This document shows positions 25,915 through 34,571 of a stretch of DNA of 64,000 nt, piece by piece. The notes below the pieces were generated by a model that worked only from the letters and a program-made list of their open reading frames with translations, made no database searches and was not told the DNA's origin. Numbering within the stretch: position 1 is the stretch's first letter; each line of letters starts with the position of its first letter. The position numbers and the translations under genes were made by a program. Source of the stretch: Putridiphycobacter sp045107045 (GTDB taxonomy: Bacteria; Bacteroidota; Bacteroidia; Flavobacteriales_D; Crocinitomicaceae); assembly GCA_045107045.1 (NCBI GenBank), contig JBGCFR010000038.1:1-64000 (forward strand), given 5' to 3'.

Positions 25915-27207
25915 TTATCCTCCAAAATCATCAAATCTTACATTTTCTGGTGGCACACCCCAATCGTCACACATTTTGATAACGGCTTGGTTCATTAGTG
26001 GTGGTCCACAGAAATAGAATTCGATATCTTCTGGTGCTTCATGCTTTGACAAATACTGATCGATAACCGCATTATGCACAAATCCAACAAATCCATCTCC
26101 TTCGCTTTCCATATCTTTTTTCTCCTTCCAGTTATCAGATTCTAATGCATCTGATAATACTAAATGAAACTTAAAGTTCGGGAAGTCTTTTTCTAAATCT
26201 CTAAAATAGTGTAAGTAAAATAGTTCTGCTCTTGAACGACCTCCGTACCAATAAGAAACCTTACGACCAGTTTTGATGGTCTTAAACAATTCATATAAAT
26301 GAGAACGCATTGGTGCCATACCGGCTCCACCTCCTATGTAAAGCATTTCTGCTTCAGAGTGATTAATAAAGAACTCACCATAAGGTCCTGAAATAATTGC
26401 TTTATCTCCTTCTTTTAAATTAAAGATATAAGATGATGCAATACCTGGATTCACATTCATCCATCCGCCTTTAGCTCTATCAAATGGTGGTGTTGCTACC
26501 CTTACATTCAACATAATCTTTCTTCCTTCAGCAGGGTAGGAAGCCATTGAATATGCTCTTACCACTTCCTCGTCATTTTTCATGACTAAAGGAAATAATC
26601 CAAATTTCTCCCAGTCCGGTTTAAACTTGTCTGGTTCACCTGGGTGATCCTGAGGATGAGCTGTAACATCCATTTCGGAATAGTTTACAACACATTTAGG
26701 TATCTTAATTTGAATATACCCGCCTGCTTTATAATCCATATCTTCAGGGATCTCAACAATGAATTCTTTAATGAATGTAGCCACATTGTAGTTTGAAGAT
26801 ACAACCGCTTCCCATTCTTTAATTCCCAACACCTCTTCTTCTACCTCAATCTCCATGTCTTCTTTCACTTTTACCTGACATCCTAAACGGATTCCAGAAG
26901 CGATTTCTTTACGTGAAAAGTGTGGTTTTTCTGTTGGCAAAATTTCTCCTCCACCCGACTTAACATGACAAAGACATTGTACACATGTTCCACCTCCACC
27001 ACAAGCAGAAGGTAAAAAAATACCTGAAGTACCAAGCGTTGATAATAAGGTTCCTCCACCATCTACTTCAATGGTTTTTTCACCATTAATGGTAATTTTA
27101 ATTTTTCCCGCTGGCGACAATTTAGCCTTAACGAATAGTAATAAACTCACTAGCAATAAAATCATTGCTGTAAATACGACTAAGGTGATTGTAATAACTG
27201 CTCCCAT
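25915..27207 (-). CDS. nqrF: Na+-NQR subunit F (NADH dehydrogenase, FAD and 2Fe-2S)
   Basis: Electron entry subunit of the sodium-pumping NADH:quinone reductase: it oxidises NADH on FAD and passes electrons to a 2Fe-2S centre. The 430 residues have one N-terminal transmembrane helix (about 4-26) and a plant-ferredoxin-type domain with Cys69, Cys75, Cys78 and Cys110. An FAD-binding barrel follows (RAYSMASYPAEG) and an NAD-binding domain (YIGGGAGMAPMRSHL, FYFCGPPLMNQAVIKM). It is the last gene of the nqrABCDEF operon, 23 nt after nqrE, and ends just before a strong terminator. Confidence 0.97.
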   Translation of the reverse strand: MGAVITITLVVFTAMILLLVSLLLFVKAKLSPAGKIKITINGEKTIEVDGGGTLLSTLGTSGIFLPSACGGGGTCVQCLCHVKSGGGEILPTEKPHFSRKEIASGIRLGCQVKVKEDMEIEVEEEVLGIKEWEAVVSSNYNVATFIKEFIVEIPEDMDYKAGGYIQIKIPKCVVNYSEMDVTAHPQDHPGEPDKFKPDWEKFGLFPLVMKNDEEVVRAYSMASYPAEGRKIMLNVRVATPPFDRAKGGWMNVNPGIASSYIFNLKEGDKAIISGPYGEFFINHSEAEMLYIGGGAGMAPMRSHLYELFKTIKTGRKVSYWYGGRSRAELFYLHYFRDLEKDFPNFKFHLVLSDALESDNWKEKKDMESEGDGFVGFVHNAVIDQYLSKHEAPEDIEFYFCGPPLMNQAVIKMCDDWGVPPENVRFDDFGG

Positions 27208-27230
27208 TTCTTTATTTATTAACTAATAAT

Positions 27231-27848
27231 TTAAAAATCAATTCCACTAAAACTCATAAAAGCAATTCCCATCAAACCAGTAATGATGAAAGTGATGCCT
27301 AAACCTTTTAAAGGACCTGGTATATGCGAATATCTAATTTTTTCTCTAATTGCTGCTATGGCAACTATAGCCAATAACCAGCCAATTCCAGAACCAATTG
27401 CAAATACAGTTGCTTCACCAATAGTAGAGTACTGACGGTCTTGCATAAACAATGCACCACCTAATATGGCACAGTTTACAGCAATTAGCGGCAAGAAAAT
27501 TCCTAAAGCACCATAGAGTGCTGGAGCAAACTTTTCTACAATCATTTCAACCAACTGAACAATTGAAGCAATAACTGCAATAAACATGATAAATGATAGG
27601 AAACTTAAATCATACTGAGCATAGTCAGCTCCCATCCAGGCTAATGCACCATCTTGCAGCACATAAGTTTCCAATAACCAGTTTACAGGAATCGTAACTC
27701 CTAAAACAAAGATTACCGCAAATCCTAAACCTACCGCTGTTTTTACAGTTTTAGAAACCGCTAAATATGAGCACATTCCTAAAAAGTAAGCGAAAATCAT
27801 ATTTTCACTAAAAATGGCTTTGACGAAAATACTAAATAATTCTTCCAT
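27231..27848 (-). CDS. nqrE: Na+-NQR subunit E
   Basis: Integral membrane subunit of Na+-NQR, 205 aa. Six hydrophobic helices are visible, with the conserved Cys-bearing turns GMCSYLAVSK in the first inverted half and NCAILGGALF in the second. NqrD and NqrE are paralogues with opposite topology and together hold an iron centre. The gene lies 10 nt after nqrD and 23 nt before nqrF. Confidence 0.96.
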   Translation of the reverse strand: MEELFSIFVKAIFSENMIFAYFLGMCSYLAVSKTVKTAVGLGFAVIFVLGVTIPVNWLLETYVLQDGALAWMGADYAQYDLSFLSFIMFIAVIASIVQLVEMIVEKFAPALYGALGIFLPLIAVNCAILGGALFMQDRQYSTIGEATVFAIGSGIGWLLAIVAIAAIREKIRYSHIPGPLKGLGITFIITGLMGIAFMSFSGIDF

Positions 27849-27858
27849 TGTCTATTTT

Positions 27859-28542
27859 TTAATGTTCTTCGATTAATGCTTTATTTCTTGCACGTTGCAC
27901 CCAAATAACAAGTGCTACTGTAATTAATGCAAATGGTGCCAAAATCACTAAATTGTTGTTAAAATACCCCACTGAGTATAATCCTGATAGGTTACCATTC
28001 TCGTCAGGAATAGTTGAACCAAACAATGGTATACCCATTAATTTTCCTGTTCCAAATACCTCTCTAAATAATGATACAATAACTAGTATCATACCATATC
28101 CTATCGCATTACCAAATCCATCAAGTGCAGATGCCCAAGGCTTATTCGCCATAGCAAATGCCTCGAAACGCCCCATAATAATACAGTTAGTAATAATCAA
28201 ACCAACAAATACAGACAGTTTCTCACCTAAATCAGGTAAAAAGGCTTTTAGTACCTCGTTTACAATAATTACTAAGGATGCGACAACAACTAATTGTACT
28301 ATAATTCTAATTCGCGAGGGAATTAAGTTTCTTAATAATGAAACAATAACATTACCTGTAACTAATACAAATATTACAGCAGCAGTCATTGTTAGTGCTT
28401 GTTCAATAGACACGGTAATGGCCAATGCGGAACAAATACCCAAAACTTGTATCGTTACCGGGTTGTTATCATCTAATGGGTCAGTAATTAGCCTTTTGTT
28501 CTTTTTTGAGAATAACGGCTCTCTTGTTTTTACTTGGCTCAT
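27859..28542 (-). CDS. nqrD: Na+-NQR subunit D
   Basis: Integral membrane subunit, 227 aa, paralogous to NqrE. It has six hydrophobic helices, with the Cys-containing loops LGICSALAITVS and TNCIIMGRFEAFA that form the shared iron site. The N-terminal 25 residues (KTREPLFSKKNKRLITDPL) are cytoplasmic and highly charged. It starts with ATG, 4 nt after the nqrC stop. Confidence 0.96.
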   Translation of the reverse strand: MSQVKTREPLFSKKNKRLITDPLDDNNPVTIQVLGICSALAITVSIEQALTMTAAVIFVLVTGNVIVSLLRNLIPSRIRIIVQLVVVASLVIIVNEVLKAFLPDLGEKLSVFVGLIITNCIIMGRFEAFAMANKPWASALDGFGNAIGYGMILVIVSLFREVFGTGKLMGIPLFGSTIPDENGNLSGLYSVGYFNNNLVILAPFALITVALVIWVQRARNKALIEEH

Positions 28543-28546
28543 ACTA

Positions 28547-29260
28547 TTATTGTTTATTAAAGTAATTAACGTAAACCTGTACAGTCCTATCTAGCATTTC
28601 CTCTACTCCTTTGGAAGTAATGGTCCCACCAGTAATGCCATCTACAGTAAACTCTTTGCTTGGACCTGATCCGTCTTTGACAATTTTCATCTTTTTGTAA
28701 GCTCCGTTCTCTGCAATTTTTTCACCATTGAACTGATCCATGAACATGGCTGTTTTGATTTCAGCTCCTAATCCTGGTGTCTCGGTCTTGTGATCAAACA
28801 CAGCTCCAAAAATTGAAGTTTTATCTTCATTAACGGCCAAATAACCCCAAACAGGCCCCCATAAACCTGAACCGACCACTGGAATGATATACTTTTTACC
28901 GCCATCAATAGATGCAACGTAAAGTGGATAGTTTCTATCGGTCTCAGGTAAGTTTTTGTTTCTATATTCCTTCTTAATATTGATATCGAATGCATCCTTT
29001 CCTTCAACAACATCACCTTTTTGGTTAATAACTATACATTCATCCGCTAAGACATATTGACTATACAAATCTGCTGCTGTTTTTCGTGTAGTTTCAACTT
29101 TAATAGCTGCTAGAATATCCATTTTCTTTTTTACCTCAACATTTTTATCTTGTCGTGGTTTTAAACCCACTGAAAGTGAAGCCAAACTTGTACCAACTAT
29201 TGCCACCAATATAATGGCGAATATGAAGGTATAACTATTACTATTTTGATTAACTGCCAT
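28547..29260 (-). CDS. nqrC: Na+-NQR subunit C (covalent FMN)
   Basis: Periplasmic-facing subunit, 237 aa, with one N-terminal membrane helix (about 10-32). A soluble domain carries FMN covalently on a Thr. The attachment motif reads DGITGGTITS here, with Thr213 as the likely site; most family members have SGAT, so the Thr-Gly-Gly-Thr form is a mild variation. The flavin would be added by ApbE, which is not encoded in this window. It follows nqrB after 3 nt. Confidence 0.95.
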   Translation of the reverse strand: MAVNQNSNSYTFIFAIILVAIVGTSLASLSVGLKPRQDKNVEVKKKMDILAAIKVETTRKTAADLYSQYVLADECIVINQKGDVVEGKDAFDINIKKEYRNKNLPETDRNYPLYVASIDGGKKYIIPVVGSGLWGPVWGYLAVNEDKTSIFGAVFDHKTETPGLGAEIKTAMFMDQFNGEKIAENGAYKKMKIVKDGSGPSKEFTVDGITGGTITSKGVEEMLDRTVQVYVNYFNKQ

Positions 29261-29263
29261 TGG

Positions 29264-30478
29264 TTATGCGGTTTTAGTTTTTAAACGTTTCATTCTTCTG
29301 CCAACATTTGCTTGTATTACATAATGATCAATTAATGGTGCCATAATGTTAAAGAATAAGATAGCCATCATTACACCTTCTGGATATGCTGGGTTTAACA
29401 CTCTCACCAATATCGAGAAAAGACCAGCTAAAAAGCCATAAATGAACTTGCCGGTATTGGTTTGTGCTGCGGTGACGGGATCGGTTATCATAAAGATCGC
29501 TCCAAATGCGAAACCTCCAATTACTAATTGATTGACTGGACTCAATTCCATAAAAGGGTTTGCTCCCCAAAGGTTAAACAAAAAGCCCATTACCAATCCC
29601 CCAGCAACAAAAGATGTCATAATTCTCCAACTTCCAACACCCATAGCAATCAATAAGAATGCGCCAATCCCAATAGCAATGACAGATGTTTCACCAACTG
29701 ATCCAGGAATCATTCCAACGAACGAATCCCACATTGGCCATTTTGCTGAATATGCTGCTAAATCTGGTAGAACTGGATCATCTCCAGCAAAAGAGGCTAA
29801 GTCACCTAAGGCTGTTGCGCCTGAAAATCCATCTGGTTTTGAAGCCATATCCATATTTTCGAGACCTGACATCCAAATCTTATCGCCTGACATTTTAGTA
29901 GGGTACCCAAAGAACAAAAATGCTCTCACTGTTAAAGCTATATTAATAATATTCATTCCTGTTCCACCAAAAACTTCTTTAGCAATGACCACTGCAAAAA
30001 TTACAGCAATTGCAAGCATCCACAAAGGAACATCAGCAGGCACACACAATGGAATTAGCATACCAGAAACTAGATATCCTTCTGCAACAGAATGCTGATT
30101 CTTGTAAGCGAAGAAAAACTCAACAGCTAAACCAACTGCATAAGAGACGATAACCAAAGGTAACACCTTCAACACACCATACCAAAACTTGCCTCCAAAG
30201 TTGTCCCAAAAAGCTAAATTTAAGTCTCCAGTTTCAGCAACATAATGCCAATGTCCTGTATTATACATTCCGAAAAGTAGACAAGGAATTAAAGAAATGA
30301 TCACCATCATCATTGTTCTCTTTAAATCTACTCCATCACGAATATGTGAACCTTTTTGTGTAGTTAAAGGTGGTGTGAAAAGAATGGTGTAAAAACCATC
30401 CCAAACTGGGTGCATTTTAGCCCATTTACCATCATGGTCGGGCTCAAACTTGCGCATTAATTTTTCAATAGACTTCAC
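29264..30478 (-). CDS. nqrB: Na+-NQR subunit B (covalent FMN, quinone side)
   Basis: The largest membrane subunit, 404 aa, part of the sodium path and the quinone site. The covalent FMN attachment motif SGAT is at residues 219-222, with Thr222 as the flavin site. Around ten hydrophobic helices are visible, including the GGTGMNIINIALTVRAFLFF region and FGAIFMITDPVTAAQTNTGK. The start is GTG at 30478 (MKSIEKLMRKFEPD fits homologues); an ATG seven codons on is the alternative. It follows nqrA after 22 nt. Confidence 0.95.
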   Translation of the reverse strand: MKSIEKLMRKFEPDHDGKWAKMHPVWDGFYTILFTPPLTTQKGSHIRDGVDLKRTMMMVIISLIPCLLFGMYNTGHWHYVAETGDLNLAFWDNFGGKFWYGVLKVLPLVIVSYAVGLAVEFFFAYKNQHSVAEGYLVSGMLIPLCVPADVPLWMLAIAVIFAVVIAKEVFGGTGMNIINIALTVRAFLFFGYPTKMSGDKIWMSGLENMDMASKPDGFSGATALGDLASFAGDDPVLPDLAAYSAKWPMWDSFVGMIPGSVGETSVIAIGIGAFLLIAMGVGSWRIMTSFVAGGLVMGFLFNLWGANPFMELSPVNQLVIGGFAFGAIFMITDPVTAAQTNTGKFIYGFLAGLFSILVRVLNPAYPEGVMMAILFFNIMAPLIDHYVIQANVGRRMKRLKTKTA

Positions 30479-30500
30479 TTTATTTTTCTTTAAATGACTA

Positions 30501-31862
30501 TTACATTATTTCTCTTTGAACTTCATCTAATCCTTCACGAATTACTGACTGCATGTTTATTTTTGAAGTACAAACAAACTCGCATAAAGCAAAGTCTTCA
30601 GGTGCCACTTCATAGATTCCTAAATTTTCCATTTCATCCAAATCGTTATAAGTACAAGCTTTTGCTAAGTGCATAGGATAAATATCGAAAGGAAATACTT
30701 TCTCTAATTCACCTGTTACTACAAATGCACGCTCTTCTCCATTTGAATTGGTATCGATTACATGTTTTTTATTTGGAGTTAACCATGAAAAATATGTTTT
30801 ACTAACTGAGAATTTTTTGAAGCCTGGCTCCATCCATCCTTCAGTGAATGAAAAACGGGCGTTATTGCCTTCAGGAATAACTGTAATTTGATTACTGTAA
30901 AACCCTAAATGACCATCTGCCTCAATCTTTTCACCAGTTAAAACGTTTCCTGAAATAACTCGAATATCTCCCTCGTTTACATTATTCTTTAGGAATGGGC
31001 TAACACCTGCTCCCATTATTGTTTTATAATACTTTGGTGACTTTACTTCTGACCCCGTAACTGCAATAAGTTTTGTTAAGTCGAAACGTTGTGTATTAAT
31101 GATTCGACCAATTAGTGCTACATCTAATGCATTAATTGTCCATACTTTCTCTCCTTTATTGATTGGATCAATATGGTGGATCTGAGTTCCTACATTGCCA
31201 GCAGGATGCAAACCGTTAATATAATTATGCTGCACTCCTGTTGCATTTTTAAACACCTCATCAGTTTTTGATGAACTATTCATTGTTAGATGTGTTACAC
31301 CATCTGTCAACTTAGTAATGATATCCAACCCTGCTTGAAAATCTTCAGATTTACCATGAAGAATGTAGTCATAATCTGGTGCCAATGGTGATGAATCGAA
31401 AGCTGAAATAAAAATCGCTTTTGGATTATCAGTTGGATTTGCAATAATATCGATTGGCCGAGTTTTAATAAATGGCCATAAACCAGAACCAAGTAAAAAA
31501 GTCTTTGCCTCTTCTTTAGAGGCTGATTTAGGATCAATCTTAGCAGTATCGGCATACTTAATTTCAGTATCTGCTGTAATTTGTACCTCAAGAATTTTTC
31601 TTTTAGCACCTCTTACAATAGCTGAAATTTCACCTGAAACTGGCGAACAAAATTTAATCTCTTCTTGGTATTTATTGTGAAAAACAACATCTCCGGCTTT
31701 TACTTTATCGCCTTCTTTTACAACCATTTTCGGCATTAAGCCATGAAAATCTGTAGGTTTTAATGAAAACTGATTGGTAAGCTCAATAGGGTTTACCACC
31801 TTATCTGCATCACCTTTCAATTTTATATTTAAACCCTTTTTGATCTTGATAGTCTTGGACAT
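30501..31862 (-). CDS. nqrA: Na+-NQR subunit A
   Basis: Peripheral cytoplasmic subunit, 453 aa, first gene of the operon. The sequence opens with TIKIKKGLNIKLKGDADKVV, has the biotinyl-like hammerhead segment KAGDVVFHNKYQEEIKFCSPVSGEISA and a Rossmann-type core. It ends near FALCEFVCTSKINMQSVIREGLDEV, typical of NqrA. It begins at ATG 31862, with a -7 element 27 nt upstream and a 31-bp palindrome farther upstream that may control the whole operon. Confidence 0.97.
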   Translation of the reverse strand: MSKTIKIKKGLNIKLKGDADKVVNPIELTNQFSLKPTDFHGLMPKMVVKEGDKVKAGDVVFHNKYQEEIKFCSPVSGEISAIVRGAKRKILEVQITADTEIKYADTAKIDPKSASKEEAKTFLLGSGLWPFIKTRPIDIIANPTDNPKAIFISAFDSSPLAPDYDYILHGKSEDFQAGLDIITKLTDGVTHLTMNSSSKTDEVFKNATGVQHNYINGLHPAGNVGTQIHHIDPINKGEKVWTINALDVALIGRIINTQRFDLTKLIAVTGSEVKSPKYYKTIMGAGVSPFLKNNVNEGDIRVISGNVLTGEKIEADGHLGFYSNQITVIPEGNNARFSFTEGWMEPGFKKFSVSKTYFSWLTPNKKHVIDTNSNGEERAFVVTGELEKVFPFDIYPMHLAKACTYNDLDEMENLGIYEVAPEDFALCEFVCTSKINMQSVIREGLDEVQREIM

Positions 31863-31889
31863 ATCTAATTGGAGTTAATTTTAGGGTCA

Positions 31890-31897
31890 CAAATTTA
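31890..31897 (-). promoter_or_regulatory. -7 element of the nqr operon
   Basis: TAAATTTG on the minus strand is an exact TAnnTTTG match, ending 27 nt before the nqrA ATG. No TTG sits at the usual -33 position, which would suit a promoter that needs an activator. Confidence 0.5.
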
Positions 31898-31936
31898 TAA
31901 ATATGCTATCATAAGAAGCCGTTTTAAGCGACAATT

Positions 31937-31967
31937 ATCATAATTTAGAATCATTCTAAATTATGAT
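31937..31967. promoter_or_regulatory. 31-bp perfect palindrome upstream of nqrA (candidate Fur-superfamily operator)
   Basis: The arms ATCATAATTTAGAAT and ATTCTAAATTATGAT are exact reverse complements on either side of one C. The core TTTAGAATCATTCTAAA (31944-31960) has the 7-1-7 layout of Fur/PerR/Irr-family boxes. It lies 39 nt upstream of the nqr -7 element and 19 nt after the yjjG stop. Neither strand has a U-tract, so it is a poor intrinsic terminator. The regulator is unknown. Confidence 0.55.
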
Positions 31968-31986
31968 TAACCCTTATAGAAATGTG

Positions 31987-32679
31987 CTATAAAAGCAGCT
32001 TTAAATCACTTAATTGACTGATAGATAACAAATCATTTTTATGGCTTGCTTGGAAAGGGTTAAACCAAGCTGCTTTCATTCCAACTGCTAATGCTGCTAA
32101 TACGTCTGCTTCAACTGAATCACCAATCATAATTGACTCACTCGCTTTTGCGTTTGATGATGCCATTGCTATTTCAAAAATTTCCGGATTTGGTTTCTTA
32201 ACACCCACCTCATCAGCACAGATCACTACATCAAAATAAGAAGCTAATTTAGAGGTAGCTAGTTTGATATACTGCACCTCTTGAAATCCATTCGTGATAA
32301 TATGCAATTTATACTTACCTTTAAGGTAATCGAGCGTTTCAAAAGCTCCTGGAAATAGATTCGTTTTATAAGGACTCCGAGCTAAATAATCTTTTGCAAA
32401 TTGATTCAAAAATTGAAATTGGAAATTTTTTCCGAATTCTTTAAATACATCTTTAAATCTGCCAACCCTGAGTGTCTCTTTGTCTATTCTATTGTGTCTG
32501 TATTGTTCCCAATAAAGCTCATTAATATCTTTATAGACTTTCATAAAGTCATGAAAATTGATATCCTTTATGTCGTTTTTGTATAATGTAAACAACTCCA
32601 TCAAAGCTTCTCGAGAATTAGCTTCGAAGTCCCAAATAGTATGATCTAAATCAAAAAATACATGTTTTATATTAGTCAT
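31987..32679 (-). CDS. YjjG-family HAD hydrolase (non-canonical pyrimidine nucleotidase)
   Basis: A 230-aa haloacid-dehalogenase phosphatase. Motif I is FFDLDHTIWDFEAN (nucleophile Asp10), motif II is the HIITNGF Thr, and the late motifs are KKPNPEIFEIA and MIGDSVEADVLAAL. The capped form with the aromatic WDFE start is that of YjjG, which dephosphorylates abnormal pyrimidine nucleotides. It is last in upp-(membrane protein)-yjjG, overlapping the upstream gene by 8 bp, and the upp link fits pyrimidine salvage. The exact substrate is inferred. Confidence 0.85.
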   Translation of the reverse strand: MTNIKHVFFDLDHTIWDFEANSREALMELFTLYKNDIKDINFHDFMKVYKDINELYWEQYRHNRIDKETLRVGRFKDVFKEFGKNFQFQFLNQFAKDYLARSPYKTNLFPGAFETLDYLKGKYKLHIITNGFQEVQYIKLATSKLASYFDVVICADEVGVKKPNPEIFEIAMASSNAKASESIMIGDSVEADVLAALAVGMKAAWFNPFQASHKNDLLSISQLSDLKLLL

Positions 32680-33157
32680 AGATATATAGCATAAGTATAG
32701 TCATAGATACACCATACAAAGCAGTAAACAACAACATTAATGGAAATGTTTTTTTATGGTGACCAAAAAATTTTGCGCATATAATTGAACCCAACGGAAT
32801 ACTCAAAAATAAAGGAGCCAAAAATGTAAATGGGTAAATACCTAAAGATCTTCTTATTTTTACAAGTGTTTTATTAATGCGTGTAAACTTCTTTTTTGGT
32901 AAATAGATTTCGCCTTTCGACTTTGCTAGTAAGGCAGCTGCCGCCCTTTTATTGGATGCACGGTTCATAAAATATTCGCTCCCCCAATAAAATATCGTCA
33001 TTGTAAATATTGCACCTAAATAAGTTGGTAAAAATATATCTAAAAAATCATAATCATATCTTCCAATCCCACGATATGAAACCACCATAATCCATTGTGC
33101 AAAAAGGTACTTAAAAGTACCCATTCCAAAACCATAAGCATACATTCCAAATGGCAT
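32672..33157 (-). CDS. Membrane protein of unknown function
   Basis: A 161-aa protein with about four hydrophobic segments (near 10-28, 42-62, 107-130 and 137-158). A basic loop rich in Lys and Arg (about 67-105, with KKKFTRINKTLVKIRRS) faces the cytoplasm. I do not recognise a family. It begins 4 nt after the upp stop and overlaps yjjG by 8 bp, so it is translated with both. Its place between two pyrimidine genes suggests a link to nucleobase handling, but nothing in its sequence proves that. Confidence 0.65.
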   Translation of the reverse strand: MPFGMYAYGFGMGTFKYLFAQWIMVVSYRGIGRYDYDFLDIFLPTYLGAIFTMTIFYWGSEYFMNRASNKRAAAALLAKSKGEIYLPKKKFTRINKTLVKIRRSLGIYPFTFLAPLFLSIPLGSIICAKFFGHHKKTFPLMLLFTALYGVSMTILMLYIYD

Positions 33158-33161
33158 ATAA

Positions 33162-33809
33162 TTAAAATTTAGGCCCGAACGCTAAATCACCTGCATCACC
33201 CAAACCAGGGACTATATATGACTGTGCTGTTAATTCCTCATCAATGGCTCCCAACCAGAACTCAGTAGATTTCGGCAATTTCGTTTTTAAAAAATCTATT
33301 GCTTCTTGGCTTGCAATGGCAGAAATTATGTGGATTTTTGCGGGGGTCCCCTTATTTAACAATGCTTTATAAACCAAATGCATTGAGGCTCCTGTAGCCA
33401 ACATAGGATCTGCTATAATAAGCGTTTTATTTTCTAATGAAGGTGCAGCTAAATACTCAACATGAACATCAAACTCTCCATTTTTCTTTGGTTTTCTATA
33501 AGCAGAAACAAATGCATTTTCAGCCCTATCAAAAATAGACAACAAACCATTGTGCATAGGCACCCCTGCTCTTAAAATTGAGGCAACTACGGGTTGACTC
33601 TCTAATGTTTCACCGTTTGCAATTCCTAAAGGGGTAACGACTTCAATTGATTGATAAATCATCTTCTTACTTAACTCATAGGCTAAAACAACAGCCAAAC
33701 GTTCCAAATTTGTACGAAATCGTAATGAATCATTTTGAACCTCTTTATTACGCAATTCCGATATGAAAACTTGAAGAATAGATGAGTTTTCGCTTAAGTT
33801 ATGGATCAT
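33162..33809 (-). CDS. upp: Uracil phosphoribosyltransferase
   Basis: Makes UMP from uracil and PRPP in pyrimidine salvage. The 215-aa protein shows the PRPP-binding loop LIIADPMLATGASM (about 130-143), the substrate segments PVVASILRAGVPM and FVSAYRKPKKNG, and the uracil-binding YIVPGLGDAGDLAFG at the C-terminus. It begins at ATG 33809 with a -7 element upstream, and heads the upp-membrane protein-yjjG operon. Confidence 0.95.
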   Translation of the reverse strand: MIHNLSENSSILQVFISELRNKEVQNDSLRFRTNLERLAVVLAYELSKKMIYQSIEVVTPLGIANGETLESQPVVASILRAGVPMHNGLLSIFDRAENAFVSAYRKPKKNGEFDVHVEYLAAPSLENKTLIIADPMLATGASMHLVYKALLNKGTPAKIHIISAIASQEAIDFLKTKLPKSTEFWLGAIDEELTAQSYIVPGLGDAGDLAFGPKF

Positions 33810-33826
33810 AGCAATATGGTTTAATA

Positions 33827-33834
33827 CAAATATA
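33827..33834 (-). promoter_or_regulatory. -7 element of upp
   Basis: TATATTTG on the minus strand, an exact TAnnTTTG match, ends 17 nt before the upp ATG. Confidence 0.45.
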
Positions 33835-33860
33835 ATTCATTTTTGCACAAGACTATTGTA

Positions 33861-34571
33861 TTAAGCCATATATAAACCACCATTTAAATTAATGGTTTGA
33901 CCGGTCAGATAATCGCTGTTTTCGGACACTATAAATTGAATCGTTTCAAATAATTGTGAAGGACTTCCAAGTACCTTTTTTGGAATTGTGGCTACAATAT
34001 CATTTTGAATCGTTTCTGGCACATCATCAATCATTCCTACATTAAAATATCCTAGCGCTATCGCATTTATAGTAATTCCTTTGGAAGCCACTTCTTTGGC
34101 TAAAGACTTTGTTAAACCAAGCAACCCTGCCTTTGATGCAGCATAGGCTGAAGTGCCTGCAAAACCAGTTTGCGCTACAATTGAAGATATAAAAATAATT
34201 CTACCCCAATTGTTTTCACGCATTAAAGGTAAAGCATGTTTGCTTACTAAAAATGGTCCTGTTAAATTGACAGCTATTGTTTTATCCCAATTTGATAGAT
34301 TAGTTTTCCATGAAATTTCTGAGACAGAAACACCAGCATTATTAATAATAATATCTATTTTTCCGAATCGCTTTTTGATCTCTAACATCATTTCCTCTAC
34401 CTCCTGTTCTTCAGTAATATTTGCTGAAAAAAGCATTGTATTTTCATCTTCTTCAACCACAGGTTTATGACTAAAATAATGCAATGCCAATTGACAATCT
34501 ATTGTTTTGAAAAAGGTAGTTAGCGCTGTACCTAAACCACCTGAACTTCCTATAATTAAAATTGTTTTCAT
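33861..34571 (-). CDS. SDR-family oxidoreductase (FabG-like)
   Basis: Short-chain NAD(P)-dependent dehydrogenase/reductase, 236 aa. It has the nucleotide-binding GSSGGLGTALT, the structural NNAG, the catalytic Ser in IFISSIVAQTG, and the YAASKAG Tyr-Lys pair, and ends with LTGQTINLNGGLYMA like 3-oxoacyl-ACP reductases. The substrate cannot be read. It overlaps the upstream acyltransferase gene by 4 bp (ATGA), so the two are made together. This may indicate a dedicated two-enzyme step rather than core fatty-acid synthesis. Confidence 0.85.
   Translation of the reverse strand: MKTILIIGSSGGLGTALTTFFKTIDCQLALHYFSHKPVVEEDENTMLFSANITEEQEVEEMMLEIKKRFGKIDIIINNAGVSVSEISWKTNLSNWDKTIAVNLTGPFLVSKHALPLMRENNWGRIIFISSIVAQTGFAGTSAYAASKAGLLGLTKSLAKEVASKGITINAIALGYFNVGMIDDVPETIQNDIVATIPKKVLGSPSQLFETIQFIVSENSDYLTGQTINLNGGLYMA

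Noticed and set aside
27953..28594. 213-aa plus-strand ORF opposite nqrD
   Set aside because: Fully antisense to nqrD. The length comes from the AT-rich hydrophobic code of the real gene, and the translation has no family motif.
29532..30098. 188-aa plus-strand ORF opposite nqrB
   Set aside because: Antisense to nqrB, Pro/Ser-rich low-complexity translation; a shadow.
31937..31967. Reading the palindrome as an intrinsic terminator of yjjG
   Set aside because: Neither strand has a run of T after the stem, and the stem is almost all A/T, so it would be a weak terminator. An operator is preferred but not proved.
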